This document shows positions 1 through 12,920 of a stretch of DNA of 64,000 nt, in pieces; within the stretch, counting starts at the first letter, position 1, and each line of letters starts with the position of its first letter. A program made the translations under genes and the position numbers. Origin of the DNA: Voacanga thouarsii (lineage: Eukaryota > Streptophyta > Magnoliopsida > Gentianales > Apocynaceae); NCBI GenBank assembly GCA_026120185.1, contig JANUWF010002022.1:2278001-2342000 (forward strand). Reading direction: 5' to 3'. Under the pieces are notes generated by a model that worked only from the letters and a program-made list of their open reading frames with translations, made no database searches and was not told the DNA's origin.

Positions 1-2984
1 TTGGAAGTGGTTCAAGAAATCCCTACACCGATGTGGAATATATAAATTCGTTTCTAAAAAGAAATTATTGTTCTAGTAGTAGGCAATCCATTTTCCAAGT
101 CTTAATTCGATCCAAAATCCAAAACCCCATTTTTCCTAAGATTTCCAAAAAAAAACCAAAACCTTATATCCGTTCTAGTAATTTGTTCAAGGAATAATAA
201 CTCATTAAACACCATTAGCTTTGTAGAAAGCAATAATAAAGGGAGTCATTTGAATAAGGTTCATACCATGATTTTCGCAACATTTGCATGCATGGAATAT
301 ATTTTCATGAACAACATATATTTGATGTAAGACTCAAAATTATAATACTCATGAAAAGTTTCACATAAATACTTAAGAATAAATAAACTATAATAAAACC
401 ATTATTTATTATAGAGGCATCATTTACACGCATAAGTATTTCCCTCAACTGATAGGCTTGTAAATTGGATTATAATTTTCATGCTATAAGCATAAACTTT
501 TCATGAAATCAAGCATGCATTATATATGTAAAATCTCGCATAATTAAAATCATGGTATTGGGTAAGGATTTTGCATATCACAATATGCATTTGCGAAAAT
601 ATGTTTTCGGATGCAAGGACTTACCTCTTGTCCAAAGCTTAGCAAAATAACTTTAAGTTATCTTAAGTGCTTCTTCCTCGTACGTCTAACTCCAAATCTA
701 ACAGAAATTTCACAAGAATTAATCTCTTGTCCACAAATCTATAAAAAATGTTTTCAAATAAATCTCTAAGGTGATAAAGAGATTACTTATGCCCTACATA
801 ATTTACTACTCGATAATGCTAATCTTAATCACTTAAGCTTACCTTAATAAACCTAGATCCCTACCTAGTCAAGCAGACCCCAATACAACTTATTTCCCTT
901 GTAAGTTAGGAAAAGAAAGCATATTTTGCAAAAATTAAAATACCTTTGAGACTTCATCTATATAAATTATTTGGGTCTCATTTCTTCAAAATCAAGTAAT
1001 CATTAGAGGCATAAAAATCGTAAGAAATATATTTCTAATAAATCAAAATATCCCATAAAAATGTAAGTTCATTTTAATTCAATTGTAGTAATTTTCAAGG
1101 CAAAAATTCAAATTATTTACTTTAGGTTCTTAAAGATTAACTTAATTTTCAAAGCAAAACAATTTATTTCTTAATTAAAATTTTACGTTCTGGCATCCTT
1201 AGATGTTAGATAAATTAGCCTATAATCCTTTTCCCAAAAATTTTTCGAAAAATAGGTCAAATGATTTTTTAAATGGAGTTTGCCAAAACAGTAATTATAT
1301 TGGATTAGTGATCTCCAAAAATTCAAATCTCACAATTTATAAGGAATATTTTCAGTGATTCTTTTTCCAAACTTTTCGTAACATCGCAAAGTTTATTCTG
1401 TGAAAACTTCAGGCCAAAAATCTAGAAGGAAGCTTGTTTTTCAGGGGTTCAAAGTTCAATTACGAACAAGAGTTTTCTGGCAGCCTACTCTAATTCAACA
1501 TTACACTACAATTTTCCAAACACTAAACCCTTGTAAATCCTCAAATAAGTTCCCAACAATCCTAGATCATATAAAACATCAAACAAAGGTTCTTATGAAC
1601 ATAGTTTAGCTTCAAAACTCATCACCCAATTAAAGCTCTTAAATTCCAGCAAGTACTCTGTTTTGCACAATTCTCTTAGAGCATTAATGGCACTAATACT
1701 CATCTTACTTGACAATAAAGATCACAAAGACATAGGTCAACGTTTCCACAATATACATACAACTGTCTCCCATAAAAAATTGCAGAACTCATGATGTTTA
1801 TACACTGAACAATGGTGACATCCAATCTGGCTAGATTTCGGTTTTGATAAAAACAAATGAAAAGGGAGTAAAAAAATGTTTTCCTGCACCAAGCTTCATT
1901 TCTTAAGTAACTCAACATGTTCATAAGCTATACACATTTTTTATTCAAGGAGAAAACACACAAATATAGTATCAAGGCCATTTTTGCAAATCTGGGCAGA
2001 ACACAACATTCTTCCATTACAAGCATTTCAAGTAAAAAAAAAAAAAAAAGAGTTCTTCACCCAAAAAACTTTATCTTCATATCATACATTTTCTCCCTAA
2101 CATAAGGAGAGCAAGTTTGCCACACATAATCACACTAAAATGGCATAAAATATTCAAGCTAGTAATCTATCCAGCAGGGTCTAGTCTTTCGGTCACAAGG
2201 GGGAAATGGCAAGAAAATAGAAAAGTCACCTCAATTCTTTAGCTCAATGACCATTGAAAGTGCTCTTCACAACTCAAAGAATTCAATGACCACCGATATT
2301 GCTCTTCTCAATTTCAAGAATTAGTGATAGCTCAAGACAAAATACTTGCAAGACTAAGAAGTGAGTGTGTGCAAGTGATTTTCTGTTGGAATGTTGGGAG
2401 ACCAAGGAAAAGGTGAAACTTTTCTGTTAGAGACAAAGTGGAGAAAATGCTAGATAGGGAAGTGACACAGTTAGAGAAGGTGAGGGAAAACGGGGACACA
2501 AATGGTTTTTATGTTAGGGTTTTGAGCATTCAAGGGTTGAGACAAATCCATTTGAATTCACCCTAAATTCAAGGGTTGAGATGTAATGTGTTTTAATGGG
2601 TCAAGATAGGTCATGGGTCTTAGATTGAGGTCAAATAATGAATTCAGGTCAAGTAGCCAAAATTAATTTTGTCTTGAATTTTACTAAGATTTTTAGTTAA
2701 CCAAGAATCAAAATTAGTTTCAAAATAAAATTGAATGGTTTAAGAAATTAATTAATTTTTTTGTTGCTAAAAGTCATTGTTAAAAAAAAAAATTGTCATA
2801 GACACAAAATAATATTAATTAACATGGCCTCATTTATCACATATCAAGCAAATAGTCATTTAAACATCATTTATCTTTTCCTAAGAAGCCTCATATAATT
2901 GAACAAAGTAAACATACAAACAATTAATGGGTTCATATAATGAAATTTAATTCAGTTAATTCATATGATAAAATTAATTCATCT
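1..2984. other. AT-rich non-coding DNA, no gene recognised
   Basis: No open frame here carries a recognisable domain. The stretch has A/T runs (for example a long A run near 2036-2048) and looks like decayed repeat or LTR-like sequence. It ends at a CACTA-type terminus at 2985-2998, so part of it may be the inside of an old DNA transposon, but no coding or second end supports that. Confidence 0.5.
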
Positions 2985-2998
2985 AATTTCTTGTAGTG
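2985..2998 (-). mobile_element. Terminus of a CACTA-like DNA transposon or MITE
   Basis: Read on the minus strand this is CACTACAAGAAATT, the typical terminal inverted repeat of plant CACTA elements and derived MITEs. The partner end was not found within the preceding 3 kb, so the element body cannot be delimited. A chance match cannot be excluded. Confidence 0.4.
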
Positions 2999-3200
2999 AG
3001 ATTTTGTGAAGTACTACACTTGAGCTACTCTTACTAACAAATAGACCCCTGACCTTATCAACTCAAACCCACACAGTAAAACTACAAAATGCATTTCTCT
3101 CTCAGCTTTCCTATAGAAAGTTTGGAAAGGGAGAAATAGTTGGGTTTTTTTTTTTTTTTTTGTCGCGTTTCTCTCAACTCTATGGTCTTGATGTTTAGGA

Positions 3201-3785
3201 TTGATCACTTTTTTTTATCTGAATCAAAAGGCTTTTGCCAAGACTGTCGTTAGGAAACCGACTCCAAAGTTGGTTCACCGGCTTGGTGGAAGTTCAGAGG
3301 CCTTCCTTTTGAATGTGGATGGATCAGTCAACAATACTCCTAAAGCAAAAGGGGCAGGGCCCATTCTGAGGACTGGTTTTGGTCATTTCTCGGCAGCTTC
3401 TTGCAAGCCAATTCTAGTACATGATGCTTTGGAGGCCGAAGTAGTCGCACTGCTTGAAGGTCTGAAGCTAGCTTCTTCCTCTACAATTTCTTCAATGAAG
3501 ATCCAGATGGACTTGCAGATTCTGGCTTCAGCGCTCTTATCTTCGCATCCAGGACTCCTGCATTCTCAGATCAGCACTTGCGTCGCATTTGTTGGGATCT
3601 ACAGCAGTTAAACCATAACACTATCACTCATGTTTGCCGCCCAGGGAACTAGGTAGCAGATTTCTTGGCTAAATTGCTGCCTATTTCTTTTGATTTTGAT
3701 CCAGGATAATTGCTGTAATTTTCATCTTCTATAAATAAAAATTGGCTTCAGCCTTTCATTAACAGAAAAAACAAAAAAAAATCGA
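3201..3785 (+). pseudogene. LINE (non-LTR retrotransposon) 3' end, RNase H domain
   Basis: The frame contains an RVT_3-type RNase H domain: the first catalytic Asp in the motif LNVDGS (about residue 40), an acidic residue in ALEAEVVALLEG (about residue 80) and a third Asp in QMDLQ. After about 3595 the reading continues in another frame as WDLQQLNHN, then CRPGN, an in-frame stop, and VADFLAKLL, which is the usual C-terminal RNase H signature. A frameshift and a stop therefore break it. A short non-coding tail follows and ends in an A-rich run at 3764-3781, as expected for a LINE 3' end. The reverse transcriptase part is absent, so this is a 5'-truncated dead copy. Confidence 0.8.
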
Positions 3786-3814
3786 ATCACAACTCGTAAA
3801 TAGAGATGGTGCTA

Positions 3815-4790
3815 ATTAATGTATACAGCAATGGAGCGATGAAAAGTCTCCGTTGTTTTTCTTAGTTGATACGATTTTTCCCTCAAAAGAAAAGAGAAGT
3901 CTCTGTTAAATACTCTTTTCATCTTAAAAAGAATGTTAAAAATTTTTATTTTTATAGTAATAAAATACGTGTTAATTTTACAAATCAAGAAGCATTTATT
4001 ACGTATATTTCTTATTTATTCCACTTTTAACTGCTCAATAAATATTTGACTCATTAAATATATATGTATTCTCAATCTAATTAATCACTATTTACTTTTA
4101 TTTAGAAATATAATAGTCATTTTTATTATAATTACATAAGTTTTAACACTTTCTTAATCTGTGTGTCATTTACTAGATTGACATGGGTGAGTATTTTATT
4201 ATATCTGAAAAGTTGTAATTTAATTTCAGTAATTAAATTGACACCGCATTTTTTTTTTCTTTAGTGTTGAAGCAGACATATGATGTTGAATCCCGAAAAG
4301 TCTGGTTTTGATCCAAACGCCAAATTTTCTTAGAAGAATAAAGGCTAACATTTGCTTTTCACATTTATCTCAGCCGAGTTTGGGAAAACACTTAAGAGAT
4401 CAAATCTTCATGGATTACGTGCGTTAAAAGTTGAGCTTCACATTTTTCAAAAACATTTTGCAGAATCTTTGGGGCTAAGAAAACTGGAAAATACTCTACT
4501 CTGCGTTCACAGTATTGATGACCTTTTTCCAGAATTTTCTCAAGTACTAATGGATTCGGATAAATTTCCATAAAGTCGTGATCTTCCTTCAAATTTTCAA
4601 GTTGCTCTAGAATATGTGGTAAACTTCCCATGAACCATTCAAACTCAGCAATTTGAGTCTAGTTATTACAATATTGAAGCAAAAAAATCCCGTATAGCAT
4701 TCAATTGAACAACTCTGTTAATTCAACCCAAACACAGAACAAGGAGGTGATTTCAACATCCTTCAATTCCTATGGCGCATCTAAAATTTT
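3815..4790. repeat. Dispersed repeat, copy 1 (partner at 16648-17362)
   Basis: This segment aligns in the same orientation with 16648-17362. Shared blocks include the stretch around GATGAAAAGTCTC, a block with AAAAGTCTGGTTTTGATCC, and a final block with AAGGAGGTGATTTCAACAT. Copy 1 carries an extra ~280 bp (the MITE at 3911-4193). On the minus strand 4392-4631 is an open frame (starting MGSLPHILEQLENL) that is partly preserved but broken in copy 2. I do not recognise the product. It could be an old gene fragment or the body of an unnamed transposon. Confidence 0.65.
3911..4193. mobile_element. Stowaway-like MITE inside the dispersed repeat
   Basis: About 283 bp beginning TACTCTTTTCATC and ending GGGTGAGTA, AT-rich, without coding capacity, with TA at each end as the likely target duplication. 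The paralogous copy at 16.7 kb lacks this block, which marks it as an insertion. The termini are degenerate relative to canonical Stowaway ends. Confidence 0.5.
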
Positions 4791-4799
4791 TAAAGTTCC

Positions 4800-6030
4800 T
4801 CTAAGTGACAACATGTCAACTGATTGTAGAGCATGGGTCTACATGAAAAATGGTAACTCACCCTGTCGTGTGGTAGGAAAAAGAAAGAAGGATTGATAAA
4901 GATCAAAATATATTGATGTCAGGTTGAACTTCATTCAAGATGTTAAAAAGGATAAGTTGTTCTCTATAGAGAATATAGCCACAAGAAATAATTCCATAGA
5001 TATATTGATGAAACTGCTACTTGTTGAGAAATTTAACCTTTGGATTTGGTGAATGTTCACATAACATATAACCCTTCAGAACAGGGAAGTTAGAGACGTA
5101 TTTTGGGTTTCTTATAGTTCGTAAAATTCAAATTAAAATGAAGAATTGTTGGTTGCCTTGAATTGTTGTGACCGATCCAAATTGGTGACTCAATATGAAA
5201 TTTTGAAAGTTCAACTTGAAAGGGAATTTTTTTTAGGGATGTAGTGGTAATGGAGGGCTTGGTCTAATGGAATTTATATTTCCTAATGAAGATATAATGT
5301 TAGGACTTGCTAGAAGAACCCAATCTATAGCAGTTTTTTGGGGGGAGAATTAAGAGTCTCCCTCCTTGTGCGTGAAATTTCTAATAAATACATATCATCA
5401 CTTTTTCCAGCAGTAAATTAAAAGATGTCCATATATTTGGGTGAAAAATGCAAGAAAACTAGAGTAAGAAGTTATTCAAGTATAAAATGCAAAAATTGAG
5501 ACCTAGTAATCAGGTCATGCTGAATCCTTCATCCCGGCGGCTTCTTACCAGCCGCGGACTTCTTTCAAATTCTTGTATTATTTTTTCAATATTTCGAGAA
5601 AGCAATTTATTCTATAGTGTCTGCAAATAAATGAAGGAATTAATTTCTAGACACTTTTGCTTACTCACGTTTTTATAGTACTATTATGGGAGTCATAGTG
5701 CTATTATGATTCAATGACGGAAGGTACTTCTCAGGCAGGACGGGTGGGGTTTAATGCGCAATGAGAGAATTTGCAATCGATCAAGATTGCAGAGTCCTCT
5801 GGCCTCCTGAGGAAGTAACATGAAGTTTGGAAGAGCTGTAGTTCTAGAGATGGACGACTTCTACTCGGTTCCCATCTCTATATATATGGAGATAGGTACA
5901 GAGATAAATGTTTTTTACAGCAACTGAATTTGCCTGAATGTGTTATTCAGCTGCCAGCGCTTAGTGAGGTTCCCATTCAATTAGTTGACCAGGAGCAGGG
6001 AATCTGATTGCACAACAATAGAACCATGCC
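4800..6030. other. Non-coding stretch, nothing recognised
   Basis: Scattered short open frames with no domain signature. No LTR, RNA gene or tandem repeat was seen. Confidence 0.4.
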
Positions 6031-6034
6031 TTAA

Positions 6035-6790
6035 TCAGGAACACCATTTAAGTCCCTGTAGTATTGCCTTTGCTTCTGCCAGCAGGTTGGTTGAGTAGCC
6101 AATATTTTGAGAAAATGCAATTAGAAATTCACCGAAAGAACGCCGAAGAAGTCCTCCAATCCCTGATATGCCAGGATTTCCTTTCGAAGGCCCATCTACA
6201 TTAAGAATCACATAATGTGTAGGTGACTGTAACCAGCAGATTGCCTCCAAGATATGCGACCCAGATATGCAATGGGGGGTCTTCTCAAAGGCATGATTGT
6301 TGAGACGTCTGCAATCAGCTGGAATATGTTTCTATGCATCCTGGATGACGAGAATGTTGCACCATTATAAAGGATGTTGTTCTGTTCTTTCCAAACTTCC
6401 CACAAGAAAGCCATAATAAATACCCGAACATAGTCTCTAACTCTTGCAGGAGAGAATAAACAGAGCGAAGTTCATATATCCAATGCATAGATCTAGGAAG
6501 GTTGCGATTGGTTGCCAGATTGTAGAAACTCTTGAGCGTGTCATAGAAACACGTTCGACAGTCTCTGATTGGGAGTTACAAATGCCATAACGTGATGCTA
6601 AGTGGGTGCCCATTGAGATGATGATGGAATCTAAAGGCATGAGATTCTTGTGCAGTTTCCATATGAAATCTTTGAACTTCATAGGAAAAATAAGTGCCAA
6701 ATTGAAGTTAGAAAACGGGACTGTGGTTTCTTGGCACGGGTCAGGTTCCATGCTGATTTGAGTGTGAATGCACATGAAGTGGTCAGCTTC
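6035..6790 (-). pseudogene. LINE fragment: zf-RVT region plus RNase H start
   Basis: On the minus strand the order is: a zf-RVT-like segment (IFPMKFKDFIWKLHKNLMPL followed by a CNSQSETVE stretch and frameshifts), a conserved linker with FLWEVWKEQNNILYNG, then an RNase H start with LNVDGPSKGNPG and an acidic position in LLAEAKAILQGLKW. These are the C-terminal modules of a plant L1-type LINE polyprotein. The pieces lie in different frames with several stops, so the copy is dead. It is a different copy from that at 3.2-3.8 kb and lies on the opposite strand. Confidence 0.75.
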
Positions 6791-7380
6791 TAGATAGAAG
6801 TGTTAGCCTCTGTAGTTGAATCTATTTTAGGGGGAAGAAGTTGGAGGTGTCTCTTGGATATAATAGGATCTAAAATCTGTAGATGAAATCCACTTTCCAA
6901 GAGGCATTTTGAATGCACTCGTGCACAGAAAGTTCAGGATACGATACCGTTGAATTCAAGTCGGCTAGTTGTCCGAGAGAAGACCAATCGTGAAACTAGA
7001 ATAATAACAAGCCCCGCATGAAATTAGCAGCAATATGTTGTTCCGCTAGCTCTGCCATTATCTAAATATTGCACCAGGAGATAGAAAGCTGAATGGCAAT
7101 GGAAATAGTGATAGATGAGGTTTTGTTCCCTGATACTTTGCAAACATAAAATTGGCCCATAAGGTAGTCTGGCTCCTGAATCGCCACCATGATTTAATGG
7201 CAAATATAGCTGAGAAGACAGCTCAAGACCAAATTCCTAAGCTATTTTCATCTTCAGGGTGACATAAGAATTTCCAGTTTGGCCAATGATGATGATTCCC
7301 ATATATAGTTTTACCAATAGGAAATTTGCCATGATACGTACAGTACCAGCATAAACAGCAAGAAAAGCCGAAATGGCTTG
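6791..7380. other. Non-coding flank between LINE and copia element
   Basis: No clear domain. It may be further decayed LINE sequence because it continues upstream of the zf-RVT region on the same strand, but no motif confirms that. It ends in AAGGA at 7381-7385, the left target duplication of the copia element. Confidence 0.35.
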
Positions 7381-7385
7381 AAGGA

Positions 7386-7836
7386 TATTGGGATGACTTG
7401 ATCCCATATCAATCGGCAATTGAATATCCATGTCCCACATCGGCCGACATTGAATTGTCTACCTTCTGTAAGCCTTATAAAATAAAGGCTTTTTTGGTTG
7501 TTCGGAATGAACAACACCAAACAAGAGTTTCTAGCGCGTTAAAGCTCTGTTTCTTTGTTGATCTCTTATTTTTGTATTATTAGTGTTTATTGGTATAGGA
7601 ACAATTTTTTTACACCTTGCAAATTATCTTCTTGTTTTGTTTCGTCTTCGCTCGCAACGTAAGTCGTTTGACTGAATTACGTAAATTCTTATGTCTTCCT
7701 CTTTTTATTTGCTTTCTCATTATTTTTTTTTTCTCCATGGTATTATTATAACTATTATTATTATTATTTCTTTGCTATCATTTTCTGTGATTTTGTCTTT
7801 GGAGTTTTAGTTTATTCCTAGGGCCTATTCCTAACA
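7386..7836 (+). repeat. 5' LTR of the copia element
   Basis: About 451 bp, matching 11898-12394. Shared landmarks are GAATATCCATG, the promoter-like AAATAAAGGCTT, and AACAACACCAAACAAGAGTT. It ends TTCCTAACA. It is shorter than the 3' LTR mainly because the 3' copy has expanded simple repeats (TTTTC units and TTG/TTA/CTA triplets). Confidence 0.85.
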
Positions 7837-7839
7837 AAC

Positions 7840-7851
7840 TGATATTAGAGC
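7840..7851 (+). other. Primer-binding site (initiator tRNA-Met type)
   Basis: TGATATTAGAGC lies three bases after the 5' LTR. It matches the plant tRNA-iMet primer site TGGTATCAGAGC at 10 of 12 positions, fitting a copia element. Confidence 0.7.
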
Positions 7852-7869
7852 TACTAGTTTTTAGCTCAT

Positions 7870-10800
7870 TGACAATGACAATAACAATGAGTATGGTGAA
7901 GAAATTCAATTGAGGTGTCAACTTTGGCATATGGCAACTCAAAATAGAGACTATTTTAATTTAATATGGGGTTGACTGCTTTGAAAGGAATAGAGAAGAA
8001 GCCAGGGGAGATGACAACTATGGCATTTGAAGACTTGGATAAGAAATCATGTAATATTCTAAATCTCTTTAATGAGGTTTTTTAAGGGAAGTCGCTATTG
8101 AGACTACAACTAAAGCTGTAGGAAAAGTTGAAGGTTTTGTATATGAAAACGATTGTGGAAAATTGACTGCACCTAAAGCAAACATTTTTTTACTCTTCGA
8201 ATGGTTGAAAGTACATCTATTATTTCATATCTTAATATGTTTAATTCTCTTATTATGGATTTGAGTAATACTGGTATGCAAATAGATGATGAGGATCAAA
8301 CCATTTTATTTGTTGTGTTTCCTTCTGCAATCCTTTAAGCATTTTCGATATATTATGATTTATGGGAATGAACTATCTTGTATTTGAAAATTAAATCTTC
8401 TTTGAAATCAAAAGAAATGATTGATAAAGATTTAATTAGGGAGATTGGTTGAAATCAAGGTAAAGGTTTGGTGGTCAAGGGCATTTCTAAAAATAGAAAT
8501 TGTGAAATTGTTGAATAGTAAACCAAAATCTAAATCCAAATCCAAACATAAAAATTTAGTTTGTAATTGCTTTCATTAAAAAGGGCACATTAAGTCTGAA
8601 TACTTTAAGTTGAAAAATAAGGATAAGTATAAATAAAAAATCTAGTAATGTTGTTGAAGCCAGTATAGTACTAGATGAGAGTGGAAGAAGCATTTTTTTT
8701 TTTTTTTTTGGTTACTGAAAGCAGGACAAGGTTTGAAAATGAATGAATTTATACTCTGGTTGGTCTTATCATATGTGTCCCAATAGGGATTTAATTTTCA
8801 CTTATGAAGCTTATAGCTGTGGAGTCGTTTTGATGGGCAATAATATCATTTGTAATGTTGTTGGCAAGGGCATAGTTGTATTAAAAATATAGGACAGTAT
8901 AGTGAGGACTCTCACTGTTATTAGACACGTTCCTAATTTTTTTTTTTTTTAAATCTCATCTTTTTAAGCACCCTTGAGGCTATTGGGTATATATATGCAA
9001 CTGAAAGTAGATTTATGAAAGTCAGTAAATGTGCTTTTATTGTTATGAAAGGTTGCAAGACTGATCGTTTATATACTTTGTAGGGAACTACTTTCATAGG
9101 CTCTATTGCAGTTTCTACATCAAAATTTGTTTGATTCTGACGCTACCAAATTGTGGCATATGCATTTGAGGTACATGAATAAGAAAGGTCTACGTATATT
9201 GAGTAAGAGATGTCTTTTGGATAGACAAAATACAAGCGCATTGGACTTCTATGAGCATTATATCTTTGGAAAGTAGAAAAGAGTCAACTTAAACTCACCA
9301 GCAATTCACTAGACTAAAGGTATTTTGGGTTATATTCATCCAAATCTTTGGGGTCCATCTTATGTTCCTTCTATGGGTGACCAGTTATATGTTGACTTTT
9401 ATTGATGACTATTCAAGGAAATTTTGGGTCTATTATCTAAAGAATAAGAGTGATGTTTACCTAGCATTTAAACGGTGGAAATTTTTTATTGAGAAACAAA
9501 TAGATAAATAGATCAAGTGGTTGAGGATAGATATTAGCATGGAATTCTGTGATAAAGAATTTGATTAATTTTGTAAGAATGAAGAAATCGTGTGGTGTTG
9601 TACAATTAGAATGATGCCTTAACAAAACAGTCATGCAAAATGTACGAGTAGAACTCTTTTGGAAAGAGAACGTTCTATGACCTTAAATGCATGGTTGACA
9701 AAGGATAGAGACAATTTCTACAGCCTGTTAAATTGTCAACCGTGCTCCTTCTACAACTCCTAATTTCAAAACTCCAGAGGAATTTGGTCAGGTACGCCTA
9801 CTAGTTACTACAATTTGAATGTTTTTGGGTGCCAAGCAAATATGATGTTAAATGATGGGAAATTAGAGCATAGTGCTAAGAAATGTATTTTTTTTAGGTA
9901 TGCTTCTGGGGTAAAAAGATAGAGTGGTGTCTAGATCCCAAATTACCAAAATTTATAATTAGCAGAGATGTTATATTTGATGAATTATTAACGTTAAATT
10001 CCAAATTGGAAACTTCTAGTTCTTCTCGTGTAGATGAAGATGATATGCTGGAGCTGGTGGAGCTTGAAATTTATTAGTAGTTCTAGTCCTTCTACTTTAA
10101 CTTCTACTATTTAGCAAAATTTAGTTCACAGTGATGAAGAACATGCAAAAAAAGAGTATTCCATAGCCAGGAATAGACCAAGGAAACAAATTCGACTACC
10201 GCAAAGGTATGCAAATTTAGTTTCGTATGGCTTGTTAGTTGAAGAAGAAATGAGTGGAATTAGTGAAACGTCTACCTACAACGAAGCTGTTTCATGTTAA
10301 TATTCAACTAAATAGTTGACTGCAATGAAAGATGAAATTGAGTCTCTCTACAAGAATTGAACTTGGGTTCTTGCAAAGATGCTTTTGGGAAAGAAAATTA
10401 TTGGTTGCAAATGGGTCTTCAACAAAAAGGAGGGTACTTCTGGGGTTGAACATAGAAGGTACAAAGCAACATTACTTGCCAAGGGCTATAGTCCGGTACA
10501 AGGTGTTAATTTTAATGACTTTTTTCACCTATTGTTAAATATAACTCTATCTGTATTTTGCTTACTTTAGTTGCAATTTGGAATTAGAGCGGCTTGATGT
10601 TAAGATAGCCATCCTGCAAGGTAATTTTGAGGAACAAATTTACATGAAATGGCCTGAGGGATTTGAAATTGAAGGAAATGAAGACTATGTTTGCTTTTTG
10701 AAGATATCCTTGTATGGATTGAACAGTCTCCAATACAATAGTACGAGAGGTTTGATTCCTTTATGTTGAGTCCTAGTTATTCAAGGAGCATGTATGATAG

Positions 10801-11800
10801 TTGTATTTACTTTTGAAAGTAACATGATGGTTCTTTCATATATCTGCTGCTCTATCTTGATGACATGCTCATTGCTACTAAGAATTCGATAGAAATTAAT
10901 GTCTTGTAGAGTCAGTTAAAGAATAAATTTGATATGAAAGATTTGGGAGCAACTAAAAGAATCTTGGCATGGACATCAAGAGAGATCGAAGTCTTGGGAA
11001 GTTGTACCTGAACTCAAGAAAATTACATCGAGAATGTTTTGGAGAAATTTAGTATGAAAAATGCAAAACCTATAAGTACTCTTTTTACTAGTCATCTTAA
11101 ACTTTTAACTACTCAATCACCACAGCCAAGTGAAGAGGAAGATTGTATGACACGAGTTCCATATTTTAGTGCAATTGGCAGTATAATGCATGTAATGGTT
11201 TTGTACTCGTCCAGATATTTCACAAGCACTCAGTGTGGTTAGCAGATATATGTCTTGTTCGAGAAAAGCAAATTGGCAAACCATGTAACGGATTCTCAAA
11301 TCCTTGCGAAACACTTCAGATAGTTGTTTGGATTTCAAGAGGTATAACAATACTTAGGTTGGTTTTGTGGACTCTGACTACACCGAAGATCTTGATAGGA
11401 GAAGATTACTTACTCGCTCTATATCTCGCATTGGAAGTTGTGCAGTTGGTTTGAAAGCTACCTTACTTCAAGTAGTGGCATTGTCTACAATAGGTAGAAT
11501 CTATAGCTTTGACCGAGACAATCAAAGAAGCTTTGTGGCTGAAGGGCTTATTTGGCGAGCTCAATCTACATAAAGATGAAACTACTATTTATTGTGACAA
11601 TCAAATTGTTATACACTTGCAAGGGATCAGATGTACCATGAGAGGACAAAGCATATTGATGCGAAACTTCACTTTATTCGAGATATTATTACTACAAAGA
11701 AAGCCGTTGTTTAGAAGATTAATACTAAAGATAATCTTGCTAACAGGCTTACGGAGCCTCCTCCTATCTTTAAGTTCAAATAGAGTCTGGACTTGATCGG
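7870..11800 (+). pseudogene. Copia gag-pol polyprotein remnant
   Basis: In order along the plus strand: a gag part (near 7980-8060, with LTALKGIEKKPGEMTT across frames), a CCHC zinc knuckle (CNCFHKKGHIKSEC, about 8560-8605), the integrase zinc-binding and core start (LWHMHLRYMNKKGL at about 9150, EHYIFGK, then LWGPSYVPS), the reverse transcriptase start (IGCKWVFNKKEG at about 10400; LDVKIAILQGNFEEQIYMK at about 10590; LKISLYGLN), and an RNase H region (about 11360-11640, ending with TTIYCDNQIVIHLQ). Stops and frameshifts occur throughout, so it cannot make a working polyprotein. Confidence 0.85.
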
Positions 11801-11897
11801 AGCTCATAGTTCATGATTTGGGGAATTTGGACTTTTGTGGAGAACGGAGAGTAAAATTTCTATATTTAAGTTTGAAATGCAAGTCAAGGTGGAGATT

Positions 11898-12081
11898 TGT
11901 TGGAATGACTTGATCCGACATCGATTGGCAGTTGAATATCCATGCCCTACATCGGCTGGCAATAAATTGTCCACCGCATGTGAGCCTTTTAAAATAAAGG
12001 CTTGTTTGGTTCTTTGGAATGAACAACACCAAACAAGAGTTACTTGCTTGTTAAAGCTTTGTTTTTCGTTGTTCTCTTTTC

Positions 12082-12113
<32 letters not shown>

Positions 12114-12394
12114 GTATCATCAGTGTTTATTTGCTAAGGAATACTTCTCTAAATCAATGCAAATTGTCTTCTTTATAGTTAAGTTTTGTTCTGTTTCTGC
12201 CCGTAGATATAGGTCATTTGACTGAACCATGGAAGTCATTGCGTGTCAATCTTTTTATTTCATTTCTCATTATTTTATTTTTTTCTCTACATTGTTGTTG
12301 TTGTTGTTATTATTACTACTACTACTTCTTTGTTATTATCTTGTATAATCTTACCATTGGAGTTTTGGTTTATTTTCGGGACCTATCCCTAATA
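11898..12394 (+). repeat. 3' LTR of the copia element
   Basis: About 497 bp starting TGTTGGAATG directly after the polypurine tract. It contains a run of CTTTT units at about 12077-12105 and TTG, TTA and CTA triplet runs at about 12290-12325, absent or shorter in the 5' LTR. It is followed by the right AAGGA target duplication. Confidence 0.88.
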
Positions 12395-12399
12395 AAGGA

Positions 12400-12823
12400 T
12401 ACGTAAAGGAATGGAGGTGAGAATGGATTTCACTGGTATAAAACGTCCTTCAATGTTTAAAGACTTATAATTCAGGATTTAAATTACCATACGTGCTATA
12501 TGTTGTCTTTCTTTGATGCGATTTGCATGGTGCCTTTGGCCTGCTCTCCTGTGAATAGTAGGGTTCGGAGGAAGGAGCTTCCCCCTGATGTTCACTATGC
12601 CATTGGGGAAACGGTTCCGAGGAATCAGTCCTTTATTCCATTGTATCCTTTAATAATTCACCATACTACTTGTGTAAATAACTCACACTTCAAGCAGAAA
12701 ATATTTAACATAAACCATTTGAAAGGATGAAATATGAAAAGCGAGGTATATAAAAAAAAAATGTTACAAGAAAATATTGATATTATTAAGTATGAATGTT
12801 ACAACATCTTAGGCATTTACCTT
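12400..12823. other. Intergenic stretch between copia element and oxidase gene
   Basis: Mostly AT-rich. A short GC-richer patch at about 12525-12640 on the plus strand is open (76 codons from 12500), but no domain is recognised. It might be an old gene fragment. Confidence 0.35.
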
Positions 12824-12829
12824 TTTATT
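12824..12829 (-). terminator. Likely polyadenylation signal of the oxidase gene
   Basis: AATAAA on the minus strand, about 92 bases beyond the stop codon of the oxidase gene, at a normal distance for a plant near-upstream element. AT-rich DNA makes chance matches common. Confidence 0.45.
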
Positions 12830-12920
12830 TGCAAGAATGGATCAAATTGGTCCATCAGTGCATAGAAACAATTAAAAGAAACAAATTAATTAAACATATA
12901 ATGATGCTCCTTTGGGTCTT

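Larger units (their letters stand above)
7386..12394 (+). mobile_element. Full-length, decayed Ty1/copia retrotransposon
   Basis: A complete LTR element of about 5.0 kb: 5' LTR 7386-7836, primer-binding site, gag-pol remnant, polypurine tract AAGGTGGAGATT at about 11887-11897, 3' LTR 11898-12394. It is flanked by a perfect 5-bp duplication AAGGA (7381-7385 and 12395-12399), the expected mark of LTR-element integration. The 3' LTR begins TGTTGGAATG and ends CCTAATA; the 5' LTR begins TATTGGGATG and ends CCTAACA, so one end of each LTR has mutated. All coding parts are riddled with stops. Confidence 0.92.
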